From a virus, in the IMG/VR virus record IMGVR_UViG_3300035183_000618, positions 1 through 23,738 of that record: DNA of 23,738 nucleotides; one strand, given 5' to 3'. Under the pieces are notes generated by a model. It had not been told where the DNA came from, did no database searches, and saw only the letters and a list, made by a program, of their open reading frames with translations. Positions within the stretch are counted from its first letter, which is position 1, and each line of letters starts with the position of its first letter. Positions 13,612 to 20,912 of this stretch are shown piece by piece. The position numbers and the translations under genes are program-made.

Positions 13612-13910
13612 TGCCCCCTCCCCGCGGGCCAGGGCCAGCGGCCCCGCGCGCTCCACTCCACCACGCAGCCGCAAAACCGCGCCTGAAACACATCCCGCAG
13701 GCCCTCGCCGGTGCGCACCCGCTCGCCCTGCAAGCCCTCGGTGTGCCGCGAGGGCCGCACCACCACCGTGGGCTGCTCGCCCTGCAGTCGCAGGGCCAAC
13801 ACCGTAAACCCGCGCAGATCCAGTTCCGCCACCGCGATCCGCGCCAGGGTCAGCGCGCTCAGCAGCCGCGCGTGCACCGGCTGCAGCCTTGCCCGCTCTA
13901 GCTTTGCCAT
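13608..13910 (-). CDS. Hypothetical early protein (100 aa)
   Basis: A 100-residue protein, MAKLERARLQPVHARLLSALTLARIAVAELDLRGFTVLALRLQGEQPTVVVRPSRHTEGLQGE, with a beta-rich middle and a C-terminal RFCGCVVEWSARGR. It overlaps the zinc-ribbon gene upstream by 13 bases and the TTG-start gene downstream by four. No family recognised. Confidence 0.65.
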   Translation of the reverse strand: MAKLERARLQPVHARLLSALTLARIAVAELDLRGFTVLALRLQGEQPTVVVRPSRHTEGLQGERVRTGEGLRDVFQARFCGCVVEWSARGRWPWPAGRGH

Positions 13911-14179
13911 AGCCGCGCCCCCCGAATCCTAACCCGCTGCAACACCTCACCCACCGGGCCGCGCCAGCGCTTGTCCTCGCGCGGCGGCAGGTCCAGGGCC
14001 TTGGCCTTTGCGCGCTTGTGGTGGTCGCGGTGCGCGTAGATGTGGTCGCGGTTGCAGCGCTTGCACCAACTGGCCAGGCCATCGGCCTTGCTGGCGTTGA
14101 TGCCGAAGCTGGAAACCGGCAGCCACACCGTAAACCCGTGCTTCTTGGTACAGGCTGGACAAATCTTGCGTTGCTCCAT
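13898..14179 (-). CDS. Zinc-ribbon protein (93 aa)
   Basis: MEQRKICPACTKKHGFTVWLPVSSFGINASKADGLASWCKRCNRDHIYAHRDHHKRAKA shows two CxxC pairs (CPAC and CKRC) around a short spacer. This is the zinc-ribbon pattern common at the start of phage endonuclease VII-like and related proteins. No catalytic domain follows, so it is probably a nucleic-acid-binding ribbon only. GGAGG lies six bases before the ATG. It directly follows the ATPase B gene. Confidence 0.7.
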   Translation of the reverse strand: MEQRKICPACTKKHGFTVWLPVSSFGINASKADGLASWCKRCNRDHIYAHRDHHKRAKAKALDLPPREDKRWRGPVGEVLQRVRIRGARLWQS

Positions 14180-14180
14180 C

Positions 14181-15386
14181 TCACACCTCCCGCACCAGAT
14201 CTCCGTTCACCTTCGGCAAGCCCAGCTCGGCGGCTAGATTCATCGCCGCGCTCACCAGATTGCCCACCGCCAGCGGATACAACAGGCTGATGGCCTCGCC
14301 CCGCCCCTTGCCCGGCGGCGCCCGGCTGAAGGTCAGCTTCTGGCGCACAGCGTCCAGGCCCGAGGCGTCAAACAGGGCGTTGAGGTCCGCGCCCACCCGC
14401 GACAGCTTGAAGCCCAGGTATTCCTCCAGTCTCGAGTCCAGCGGCGGCAGCTCCACAACCTCGCAGCGCTGCACCACCTCGCGCACCTCCGGGTTGCGCT
14501 CGGAGAGTTTGGTGCGCAGCTCCGGCTGGCCGATCAGGATGATGCTCAGCAGCTTTCGGAAGCCGTCCTCCAGCTCGAAAAACCGCTTCAGGTGCTTGAT
14601 GGTTGGCAGGCTCAGGCCGTGCGCTTCCTCGATGATCAGGCAATGGGCATAGCCCGCCTTGCGGCTATCCTTCAACAGCCTGTGCAACTGCCGGCTCTTC
14701 GCCTCCATGGTCCGCCGGGGGTTCTCCAGCGGCGCAATGCTGCTGATGATGGCGTCCGCGATGCTGCTGGCCTTCATGGTCTTGCCCTTGGCGTCGTTGT
14801 CCTCCATGCCCAGCACATAGGGCTCGATCACCACAATGGGCAGATCCTCGCGCCCAATGCGGTCGATCAGGTCACGCCGCAACGTGGTCTTGCCGGCGCC
14901 GGACTCCCCCACGATGGCCATAAAGCCGCCGTGCCGCGCCGTCTGAAACATCGCCTCGTGCACATAGCGGATGTCCGGCGACACGAACACGTCATCCGGG
15001 TCGCTCACATCCTCGCCAAACGGATCGCGGAGCAGGCCAAAGTGCCTGCGCGCCGCTGGCGATAAACTCTGCTTTCGTAGTAGCATTTGATTCTCCTGTT
15101 GCTGCTTGCTTCTCCCCACGTCACCCCTTGACGCGAGGGCAATCCCCCCCGGCCGATCCGGACTGCCATCCGGCTCGGCCACCTCATCGAATACCCCACT
15201 GAAGTCCAGCTTCCACTGGGAAAGCAGCTCGATGATCTCTTCGCGCAGCTCGTCCGTGGGCCGCGTTTTCGGCCACTGCCCGTGCCGGATCAACGCGGTC
15301 ACCGTGCTTTTGCCCAGGCCCAGCTCACGCGCCAGCTCCGCCTGGCTCACCCGCGCCGCGCGCAGCACCTCGCCCAGTTTCAGCAT
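14181..15386 (-). CDS. AAA+ ATPase, MuB-like target-DNA activator
   Basis: A 401-residue protein. Residues about 1-60 hold a helix-turn-helix (VSQAELARELGLGKSTVTALIRHG). The AAA+ core has Walker A GESGAGKTT (about 160-168), Walker B CLIIEEAH (about 249-256) and a sensor-like IILIGQPEL (about 282-290). MuB-type proteins bind target DNA, deliver it to the transposase and give target immunity. An HU gene and a 74-residue gene separate it from the transposase. The ExeA-like AAA family is a close relative, but the phage context makes the B role likely. Confidence 0.88.
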   Translation of the reverse strand: MLKLGEVLRAARVSQAELARELGLGKSTVTALIRHGQWPKTRPTDELREEIIELLSQWKLDFSGVFDEVAEPDGSPDRPGGIALASRGDVGRSKQQQENQMLLRKQSLSPAARRHFGLLRDPFGEDVSDPDDVFVSPDIRYVHEAMFQTARHGGFMAIVGESGAGKTTLRRDLIDRIGREDLPIVVIEPYVLGMEDNDAKGKTMKASSIADAIISSIAPLENPRRTMEAKSRQLHRLLKDSRKAGYAHCLIIEEAHGLSLPTIKHLKRFFELEDGFRKLLSIILIGQPELRTKLSERNPEVREVVQRCEVVELPPLDSRLEEYLGFKLSRVGADLNALFDASGLDAVRQKLTFSRAPPGKGRGEAISLLYPLAVGNLVSAAMNLAAELGLPKVNGDLVREV

Positions 15387-15604
15387 GGCCGCCCCCCGTT
15401 GCCGCCAAACCGCTGCAGCACCGCGTTGCGCGGGAATACCAGTTGCTGAATGTCGCCATCGCCCCAGTCCACCGCCACCACCCCCGGCGCGCCGTCGTGC
15501 TCCGCGCGGCTGAACGTCAATGTCAGGCCGGGCGGCAGCGAGCGACCGATCACCCGGATCGCCTGCGCCACCTCATCCCCGAGGAAGTCCATCTCCGCGC
15601 CCAT
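15380..15604 (-). CDS. Small hypothetical protein between HU and ATPase B (74 aa)
   Basis: MGAEMDFLGDEVAQAIRVIGRSLPPGLTLTFSRAEHDGAPGVVAVDWGDGDIQQLVF… is a 74-residue protein with a beta-rich centre. The ATG at 15604 follows the HU stop by one base, and the 3' end overlaps the B gene by seven bases. Family not recognised. Confidence 0.65.
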   Translation of the reverse strand: MGAEMDFLGDEVAQAIRVIGRSLPPGLTLTFSRAEHDGAPGVVAVDWGDGDIQQLVFPRNAVLQRFGGNGGRPC

Positions 15605-15605
15605 C

Positions 15606-15881
15606 TCAGGCCACCGCGTCCTTCAGTTCCTTCGCCACCGCCAGCTTCACTACGCGCTCGGCGGGGATTTCCACCGTCTCGCCGGTGGCCGGGTTGCGGC
15701 CCTGGCGCGCCGGGCGCTGCGCCAGCTTCAGCTTGCCGATGCCGGGCAGCGGAACCTTATCGCCCGCGTTCGCCAGCTTGGCCCGCGCCATCTCGCCCAG
15801 CGCCTCCAGCACATCACCCACCGCCTTTTGGGGCAGTCCGGTGGCCTCCGCGATGTCCTCGATCAATTCTATCTTCGTCAT
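15606..15881 (-). CDS. HU-family DNA-bending protein
   Basis: A 91-residue HU/IHF-family protein: MTKIELIEDIAEATGLPQKAVGDVLEALGEMARAKLANAGDKVPLPGIGKLKLAQRPARQGRNPATGETVEIPAERVVKLAVAKELKDAV has the full fold, including the GRNPATGE arm tip. HU is a cofactor of the Mu transpososome, so a phage copy next to the transposase gene makes sense. GGAG lies six bases upstream of the ATG, and the transposase stop is about 10 bp before it. Confidence 0.92.
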   Translation of the reverse strand: MTKIELIEDIAEATGLPQKAVGDVLEALGEMARAKLANAGDKVPLPGIGKLKLAQRPARQGRNPATGETVEIPAERVVKLAVAKELKDAVA

Positions 15882-15890
15882 GGTTGTCTC

Positions 15891-17651
15891 CTAGGTGCCC
15901 GCAACGCGGGCGGTATCCGACCCGGCCCATTGCCGGATCAGGTTGTCCAACTGGCTCTCGGTCGCTCCGGACTCGCCAAAGCGCTCCTGCAGCCAGGCAG
16001 AAAACTCGGGGTTCCACGCCGGCCCCAGGCGACCGCGCACATAGCGCATGGCCTGAACGGCGTTGAGGGTTTGCTCTTCGCGTGTCGGGATGTCGAGCTG
16101 CAGGTCCTGCCCGCGTTTGCGCATCCAGGCGGGCGGCTCGTATTCGCGCATTTCCTTGTACGGGTCGATGCGCCCGCCGAACGGAATGGTCTTTGCCTTG
16201 GCGGCGGCCTCCGCCGCTTCCGGCGTGCTGGCGTCCATGGCCAGCATGTCCAGGGCTTTCTTGGCCCGTTGCGCGGGTGTCTCGACAAAACTCTTGTATT
16301 CGTCGCCGATGTAGGCGGCATCCTGATAAAACTGGAACGGTCCCTCGCGCAGCTTCTGCTCCACCAAGTGGAAGTGTTCCTGGCCGTGCTCATCGCGCAG
16401 AATCACCGTGGCGCAATCGGTTGCAAACGCGCTGCGGCACACCATCAGCTTTTGCCCGACCATCACGCCCGGCACCGTTGAAACATCGTATTCGGCGCCC
16501 TTGAAATTGACCGACAGATACGGGGTCACGGCTTTCTCGGCGGGTTCTTCGTGGGCCAGCAGGCGCAACTCGTCCGCCGTCATGTTCACCCGTCGCAGTT
16601 GCTCCGAGGTAATGAGCTGCCACGCCGCATACCGGCTCATCTTGTGCCGGGTGTGCTGGCGCACGCCGTTAAACCAGTGCATCCAAATCGCGGCCAGGTC
16701 GTTCAGCTGCTCAATGCTGGTGATCGCCTCCGAACACTTCAAGCCGCTCTCGAAACGGCACTCGGCCAGGTCGTTTGCCTTTTCCACAGCGCCTTTGGAG
16801 CGGGGGTTGCCCGGTTTGGTGAAATGCAGGCGGATACCCAACGCCTTGCACATATTGCGGAATGCACCGCTTTTGTTGGCGCTGGCCTGGTCGACCATCA
16901 GCAAGTTCGGCACGCCATGAAACGGATACCCAGGCCGCTCGATGATGGCCGACACCAACGCCGACACCAGGTTGTCCACGGACTCGCCGCCCAGGCCGAA
17001 CCACAGAAACACCACGCCGGAGGCGTGATCCGTCACCACGTAGCGCTGCACCAACATGTGCTCGATCTTGGTGAGGTTCTGCAGCTTGTTTTTGTAAACC
17101 TCTTCCGATCGGATCTCCTCGATGCGGTCTCCTGCCGTTCGCGGCAGCTTAAACAGCACGCACAGCGACGGGTCTATTTGCCACACATCGTTTGGGTGTT
17201 TGCTCGCCAGGGGAATGACCGGCGCGGGCGCCAGCACCTGCTCCGGATGCAGACCATAGCCGCGCACGGCGCGGATGATGGACGACACGCTCAGCGGGTA
17301 GAACACGCCGCTGTCCTCGTCCACGCGCCCGGCCAAAATCTGGCCGTTCGCGCGCAGCTCGTCCACTGCCTGGCCCCACGGCTTGATGCGCTTATTGTTC
17401 TTGCGGTAGTGCTGCAGCATGTAGGACACCAGGGTTTGCGCCTCATCGCGGGTCAGCGTTGCCTTGCCGCAATCCACCCGGCGCTTGCGCGGCGCCCGCA
17501 CCGACACCGCTTTCAGTTTGCGGTGCAGCGTAGCGAGGCTAATGCCGAGATCCGCGCACGCCGCCGCGTAGATGCGGCCGCGCTCGCCCTGGTTGGCGTG
17601 CAGGGCCAGTTCGGCAACCCGCACCAATCGTTCCGTCATCGGGGCGCTCAT
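15891..17651 (-). CDS. Transposase A (DDE, Mu-type)
   Basis: A 586-residue transposase/integrase that joins phage ends to target DNA. An N-terminal helix-turn-helix region (RIYAAACADLGISLATLHRKLKAV) precedes the catalytic core. From the ATG at 17651 the acidic triad is D160 (VWQIDPS), D254 (LMVDQAS) and E290 (KGAVEKAN), a D-35-E spacing. A C-terminal beta-barrel and tail follow. The start is set by the ATGA overlap with the upstream gene; an in-frame upstream ATG at 17699 lies in that gene. MuA itself is about 663 residues with a wider D-E gap, so this belongs to a shorter branch. Confidence 0.92.
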   Translation of the reverse strand: MSAPMTERLVRVAELALHANQGERGRIYAAACADLGISLATLHRKLKAVSVRAPRKRRVDCGKATLTRDEAQTLVSYMLQHYRKNNKRIKPWGQAVDELRANGQILAGRVDEDSGVFYPLSVSSIIRAVRGYGLHPEQVLAPAPVIPLASKHPNDVWQIDPSLCVLFKLPRTAGDRIEEIRSEEVYKNKLQNLTKIEHMLVQRYVVTDHASGVVFLWFGLGGESVDNLVSALVSAIIERPGYPFHGVPNLLMVDQASANKSGAFRNMCKALGIRLHFTKPGNPRSKGAVEKANDLAECRFESGLKCSEAITSIEQLNDLAAIWMHWFNGVRQHTRHKMSRYAAWQLITSEQLRRVNMTADELRLLAHEEPAEKAVTPYLSVNFKGAEYDVSTVPGVMVGQKLMVCRSAFATDCATVILRDEHGQEHFHLVEQKLREGPFQFYQDAAYIGDEYKSFVETPAQRAKKALDMLAMDASTPEAAEAAAKAKTIPFGGRIDPYKEMREYEPPAWMRKRGQDLQLDIPTREEQTLNAVQAMRYVRGRLGPAWNPEFSAWLQERFGESGATESQLDNLIRQWAGSDTARVAGT

Positions 17652-18628
17652 TGGTATTCGCCCCGCGCTACTTTTGCGTGCCACTCTTCCGTCATCCATT
17701 CCGGCCCGGGGTCGTCCGAGGGCGCGTCCTTAATGCCGAAATCGTTGCGGAGCACATTGACCTCCAGCACTATCTCCGCCAGGCAACCAGCAATGAAGGT
17801 GTTCTGCGCCTCCGGCGCGCCCTGCTCGTCGCAGAGTTGTTTCAGGTCGACGATGGCTTTGCGCAGGCTGGTCATGATGCCCGCCTTGATGCCTTCGGAG
17901 CTTTTCGAGAGGGCGTCACGCAGGCGGAGCAGGCGCTCGTCGGCCGTCTCCTGGCTGCGCCGCCCCTTCAGTGTCGATATCTGCTCTTCCAGTTCGCCGA
18001 CCCGTCGGTTTAGGTTGGCATTGCGCTCGCCGGAGGAATCCAGCGAGGCCTTCAGTTCGTCCGCGCGTTTTTTCAGCGCGGCTTTTTCGCTGGCGTTGCG
18101 AGCAATGATTTCCTCTAGGATCTCGATAACCTTGTCGCGGCTTTCCGCCTCGATGGCCTGCTTGATCACCGCCTGGTCGTCGGCTGGCAGCGCCTTGATG
18201 GCGTTGTAGTCGCGCTGGCGCAGGCCGAGCCGTTCCGACTGCTCGTAGAGGTCCGGGCCGAGGAGGTGATAGTTGCTGACGAGTTCCTGCACTCGCTGTC
18301 GGCTTTTCCCCAAAAATATCTCGCAGAACTCCTGAAAACTGCCGACGTGTCGGCAGTTTCCATTTTCGTCCTTATAAGGCAAGCCTTTGTATTTCTTGCC
18401 ATCTCTGATAAATATGGCGGTTTCTGCAATCAATTTTTCGCCGACCGTCAGCCAAAATTGCGCCGTCTCGATTCGCCCCAGCGCCTTGATGACGTCGAAC
18501 GACTCCATCACGACCAGGTCCGCGGCTGCCATCTGATTCGCCGTATCCATCAGGGCGGGCAGCCCCGGCGTGTCCTCGTCAGTTACCACGTACTCGGGTG
18601 TCTTATGTTCGCCCGGTGTTCTGGCCAT
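17648..18628 (-). CDS. DNA-binding coiled-coil protein upstream of the transposase (326 aa)
   Basis: A 326-residue protein. Residues about 90-160 (HVGSFQEFCEIFLGKSRQRVQELVSNYHLLGPDLYEQSERLGLRQRDYNAIKALP) resemble the HTH region of ParB/KorB-like or DUF3102-type proteins. A long coiled coil follows (residues about 170-240), then a helical C-terminus. It is coupled to the transposase by ATGA and to the winged-helix gene upstream. A role in early regulation or DNA handling is inferred. The start of the coding region includes a 24-bp palindrome at 18336-18359. Confidence 0.7.
   Translation of the reverse strand: MARTPGEHKTPEYVVTDEDTPGLPALMDTANQMAAADLVVMESFDVIKALGRIETAQFWLTVGEKLIAETAIFIRDGKKYKGLPYKDENGNCRHVGSFQEFCEIFLGKSRQRVQELVSNYHLLGPDLYEQSERLGLRQRDYNAIKALPADDQAVIKQAIEAESRDKVIEILEEIIARNASEKAALKKRADELKASLDSSGERNANLNRRVGELEEQISTLKGRRSQETADERLLRLRDALSKSSEGIKAGIMTSLRKAIVDLKQLCDEQGAPEAQNTFIAGCLAEIVLEVNVLRNDFGIKDAPSDDPGPEWMTEEWHAKVARGEYQ
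18336..18359. repeat. 24-bp perfect inverted repeat inside a coding region
   Basis: AAACTGCCGAC-GT-GTCGGCAGTTT is perfectly symmetric, with 11-bp arms and a 2-bp centre. It lies within the gene for the coiled-coil DNA-binding protein. It could be a binding site for that protein or an attenuating hairpin. Confidence 0.6.
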
Positions 18629-18936
18629 TACGCCGCTCCCTTCTCGATTCTGTGGGTTGATTCCTCAAAACGCTTCCCGGCGTCACTCAGCGACTTCATG
18701 ATCTGGAACGCATACTGAGCGTGCCTGTGGCTGGGCCGGATGCGGCCCGTCTCCGGGATACGCTCGGCAAAGCCGGCCTTTTCAAGCGTGGCGACATAGC
18801 GGGTAATATCGGGCGCTGCCACGCCCGTCGCCTTGGCCAAGTCGCCGGGGGTGAACCCATGCGCGAAATTGCGCATGAGCACATCCAGCACCGCCAGCAC
18901 CTTTTCGGCGGACTGCACCGTTCCCGATTTGCTCAT
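18628..18936 (-). CDS. IclR-type winged-helix regulator (102 aa)
   Basis: MSKSGTVQSAEKVLAVLDVLMRNFAHGFTPGDLAKATGVAAPDITRYVATLEKAGFAERIPETGRIRPS is the IclR N-terminal winged helix, without the usual ligand-binding domain, followed by a short helical tail. It overlaps both neighbours by a few bases. It is probably an early-operon regulator; the target is not visible. Confidence 0.8.
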   Translation of the reverse strand: MSKSGTVQSAEKVLAVLDVLMRNFAHGFTPGDLAKATGVAAPDITRYVATLEKAGFAERIPETGRIRPSHRHAQYAFQIMKSLSDAGKRFEESTHRIEKGAA

Positions 18937-19100
18937 GCCACCACCCGCGCGTTGCGAATTTCCACCACCGCCAGCCGGGCCGCCTTGCGTGCCCGCCGCA
19001 GATCGCGGTGCGCCTCGTCCACGTGGCGCTTGAACATCCGTTCAAACTTCTCCGCCACGCGCTCTTTGTTGATCATCTTGTCCAGGTTCTTGCTGCTCAT
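18933..19100 (-). CDS. Small basic hypothetical protein (55 aa)
   Basis: MSSKNLDKMINKERVAEKFERMFKRHVDEAHRDLRRARKAARLAVVEIRNARVVA is a Lys/Arg-rich, fully helical protein. It is coupled at both ends (ATGA upstream, four-base overlap downstream). It could bind nucleic acid. No family recognised. Confidence 0.65.
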   Translation of the reverse strand: MSSKNLDKMINKERVAEKFERMFKRHVDEAHRDLRRARKAARLAVVEIRNARVVA

Positions 19101-19579
19101 GCTCCGTATCCCCATAAATCCAGCTCGGGCTGCTCGGCCTTCGCTATGTTTTCGCGATGCAGGGCCAGGCCCTCCATCGCCCCCGTGATGGAGGCCAGCG
19201 TCTCCTGGGCCTCCTGCTTGCCGCCGTAAAACTTGATCAGGCTGCCCACGGCGGCGTTGAGCAGATCCTGCAATTCGTGCACGTCGCCGGCGCTGGCGCG
19301 CCGCCCGGTGGGAATCTCCACCACCAGCTTGCCGGCGCTGGCCGCCAGGTAGCGGCTGACGAACTCGCAGCCGCAGGCGTCCTCGAACGGGCGCACCATG
19401 CGCACCGGCAAACCACCGGACTCAATCCATTTGTACAGCGTCCATTTGTTCGTCAGTCCCATGCCCTCGGCGATCCGGTCCATCGATCGGTTGTGCTTCT
19501 CCTTGGCAAAATCGATGCAGAGTTCCATCGCCTGCTGCAGGCTGGTTGCCCGTGCCCTTTTCCAATTCCGTCTGCTCAT
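19097..19579 (-). CDS. Phage regulator, CII/CP76-like (160 aa)
   Basis: Starts MSRRNWKRARATSLQQAMELCIDFAKEKHNRSMDRIAEGMGLTNKWTLYKWIESGGLPVRMVRPFEDACGCEFVSRYLAASAGKLVVEIP. The HTH region and the CGCEFVSRYLA segment fit the phage CII/CP76 regulator family. The ATG at 19579 has GGAG seven bases upstream; an in-frame ATG at 19621 lacks one. It lies at the head of the A-B transcript, after the gap with the plus-strand gene, so it may have its own promoter. Confidence 0.72.
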   Translation of the reverse strand: MSRRNWKRARATSLQQAMELCIDFAKEKHNRSMDRIAEGMGLTNKWTLYKWIESGGLPVRMVRPFEDACGCEFVSRYLAASAGKLVVEIPTGRRASAGDVHELQDLLNAAVGSLIKFYGGKQEAQETLASITGAMEGLALHRENIAKAEQPELDLWGYGA

Positions 19580-19702
19580 TGGGCGCTCCGTTTTTAGTCC
19601 TCTGCGCGGGGTGCCAAACAAAAAGCCGTTTTGCTACTATGCAAGGCGCTTTCACCTGTAGAAACTGTGGGTGTCATCCACACCAACAACAGGAGCAACC
19701 CC

Positions 19703-19939
19703 ATGAGCGCCGACATCAAAACCCTGAATGCCAGAATCGACGGCCTTGGCCGGGTGGTCATGAGCCTGGCCGCCAGCCTGGAAATGGCCGGCCAGCTAGA
19801 CGGCTCGCGTTTCACCGGCAACCTCCGCGCAGAAGCGGACCGGTTAACGGGCGATCCGCACTACCGGGACGAGGTTCAGCGGGTGATTCGCCTGCTTGCG
19901 GATCAGTTGGACTCGGCGCGCGATGCTCGTGCGCGATGA
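19703..19939 (+). CDS. Lone plus-strand hypothetical protein in the early region (78 aa)
   Basis: MSADIKTLNARIDGLGRVVMSLAASLEMAGQLDGSRFTGNLRAEADRLTGDPHYRDEVQRVIRLLADQLD… is a helical 78-residue protein. AGGAG lies seven bases before the ATG, which supports it. It runs opposite to both flanking genes. TGTGG-gtgtcat-CCACA, an inverted repeat, lies about 25-40 bp upstream and could be a regulatory site. No clear -35/-10 pair was found. Family not recognised; it may be lysogenically expressed. Confidence 0.65.
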   Translation: MSADIKTLNARIDGLGRVVMSLAASLEMAGQLDGSRFTGNLRAEADRLTGDPHYRDEVQRVIRLLADQLDSARDARAR

Positions 19940-19978
19940 TCGCCGCTTCGGGGTGAAAGCCCCAGGGGGTGTGGTTGG

Positions 19979-20248
19979 TCATTGGGCGTTCTCCAGTTGC
20001 GTTGTCAGGGCGTGAATCGTGTTGTCCATATGTTTTCTGGCCTTCGCCAGGTCGATTTCGCGCTGTATGAGTTGGGTCATGCGGTTTAGATCGCCTTCGT
20101 CCAGGGCCATCAAGCGGTCCACCAAGTGGTTGTTACGCAGCGCCACGAGCCGCGTCTCCAGGTCCATCCATGTCTGGTCAGAAAACGACCTAGGGTTCTG
20201 CACGATGTGCATGATTCTTTCTCTGGCCAAAGCCGCGCGGGTATCCAT
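19979..20248 (-). CDS. Small hypothetical protein after Ner (89 aa)
   Basis: MDTRAALARERIMHIVQNPRSFSDQTWMDLETRLVALRNNHLVDRLMALDEGDLNRMTQLIQREIDLAKARKHMD… is a helical, charged protein. Its ATG overlaps the ner stop (TGATG), so the two are co-translated. No TM segment or known motif. Confidence 0.7.
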   Translation of the reverse strand: MDTRAALARERIMHIVQNPRSFSDQTWMDLETRLVALRNNHLVDRLMALDEGDLNRMTQLIQREIDLAKARKHMDNTIHALTTQLENAQ

Positions 20249-20466
20249 CACGCTGCCTCGTGGTTGCTGTTGTCGTAGCGGCCGGGCCACAGCTTGGTAA
20301 CCGGGATGCCGGTTCGGCGGGCGATCACGCGGGCAATGCGGGTGGACTTGGTTCGCCCGTAGATAACGGACGACACCGTTTCGTCGCTCACACTGCACTC
20401 GGCTGCAATGTGGCGTTGCTTTACGCCCCTCTTCTGCAGGGCGGCCTTGATATCGGCTGGGTGCAT
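20248..20466 (-). CDS. ner: Ner-like DNA-binding protein
   Basis: MHPADIKAALQKRGVKQRHIAAECSVSDETVSSVIYGRTKSTRIARVIARRTGIPVTKLWPGRYDN is a full Ner/Nlp-family protein (72 residues). In Mu, Ner lowers transcription of both the repressor and early promoters. GAAGG lies seven bases before the ATG and overlaps the stop of the 116-codon ORF upstream. The LWPGRY ending is typical of the family. Confidence 0.92.
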   Translation of the reverse strand: MHPADIKAALQKRGVKQRHIAAECSVSDETVSSVIYGRTKSTRIARVIARRTGIPVTKLWPGRYDNSNHEAA

Positions 20467-20476
20467 GTTCAGGCCT

Positions 20477-20827
20477 TCAATGAATGGATAAAAATGACGG
20501 AAGAAGAATGCGAAGTGCTGATGCAAACCGTCTCCGAAATGGTTCAGCAGGAGCATGTAGCCCCGCTATTGCTGGCGCTCGGCGACATCCTGGAGCATCT
20601 GCGTCGGTAGCCGGGTGGCGCGGAGCCATTGGCTCGGTCGCTGCGGCAGAAAGCGGCAAGCACACCGCCGCGGTCGTGGCCTCGGTATTACCTGACGGCG
20701 CTGGCCGATATCGCGGCCGGGCTGCCTCCAGGCGAAGGCTCAAGCGCTTCGCCGCCCGTATTACGGCTTGTGCCGAAACATCCTGGCGATGCAGATGGGC
20801 CAAAAGGCTCGGATACGTGAAGCTCAT
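20477..20827 (-). CDS. Possible first early gene (116 aa), uncertain
   Basis: From ATG 20827 the frame gives MSFTYPSLLAHLHRQDVSAQAVIRAAKRLSLRLEAARPRYRPA…, and it ends 10 bases before ner. It begins about 45 bp after the predicted early transcription start, and its stop overlaps the ner ribosome site. The second half is Ala/Pro/Arg-rich and protein quality is low. The opposite strand is also open here. Alternatively this stretch is an untranslated leader. No family recognised. Confidence 0.4.
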   Translation of the reverse strand: MSFTYPSLLAHLHRQDVSAQAVIRAAKRLSLRLEAARPRYRPAPSGNTEATTAAVCLPLSAAATEPMAPRHPATDADAPGCRRAPAIAGLHAPAEPFRRRFASALRILLPSFLSIH

Positions 20828-20878
20828 TTTTTTGCGCTCTCAGGGTGAAACGTCAGCGGTATTAATCAGCGTGAAAAT

Positions 20879-20907
20879 ATAATGAGCACTTTGATGCTCA
20901 CTGTCAA
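20879..20907 (-). promoter_or_regulatory. Early promoter with repressor operator
   Basis: On the minus strand, TTGACA (20907-20902) and CATTAT (20884-20879) are 17 bp apart. The spacer region includes the perfect inverted repeat TGAGCA-CTTTGA-TGCTCA (20883-20900, plus-strand view). A repressor bound there would block early transcription. A plus-strand TATAAT (20878-20883) for the repressor gene overlaps the same site. TTTGATGCTC recurs at 20890-20899 and 20925-20934, a possible second operator inside the repressor gene start. Confidence 0.65.
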
Positions 20908-20912
20908 CACCT

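Noticed and set aside
16551-18209. 552-codon plus-strand ORF opposite the transposase
   Set aside because: It is antisense to the transposase with its complete DDE motif and has no recognisable domain.
19940-19978. GGGG-TGAAA-GCCCC hairpin after the plus-strand gene, considered as a terminator
   Set aside because: The stem is short and no T run follows on either strand.
20494-20610. 38-residue plus-strand ORF (MTEEECEVLMQTV…) opposite the ner upstream region
   Set aside because: It has no ribosome site, is antisense to the more likely early leader or ORF, and is preceded by no promoter-like sequence. The peptide looks reasonable, so it stays a remote possibility.
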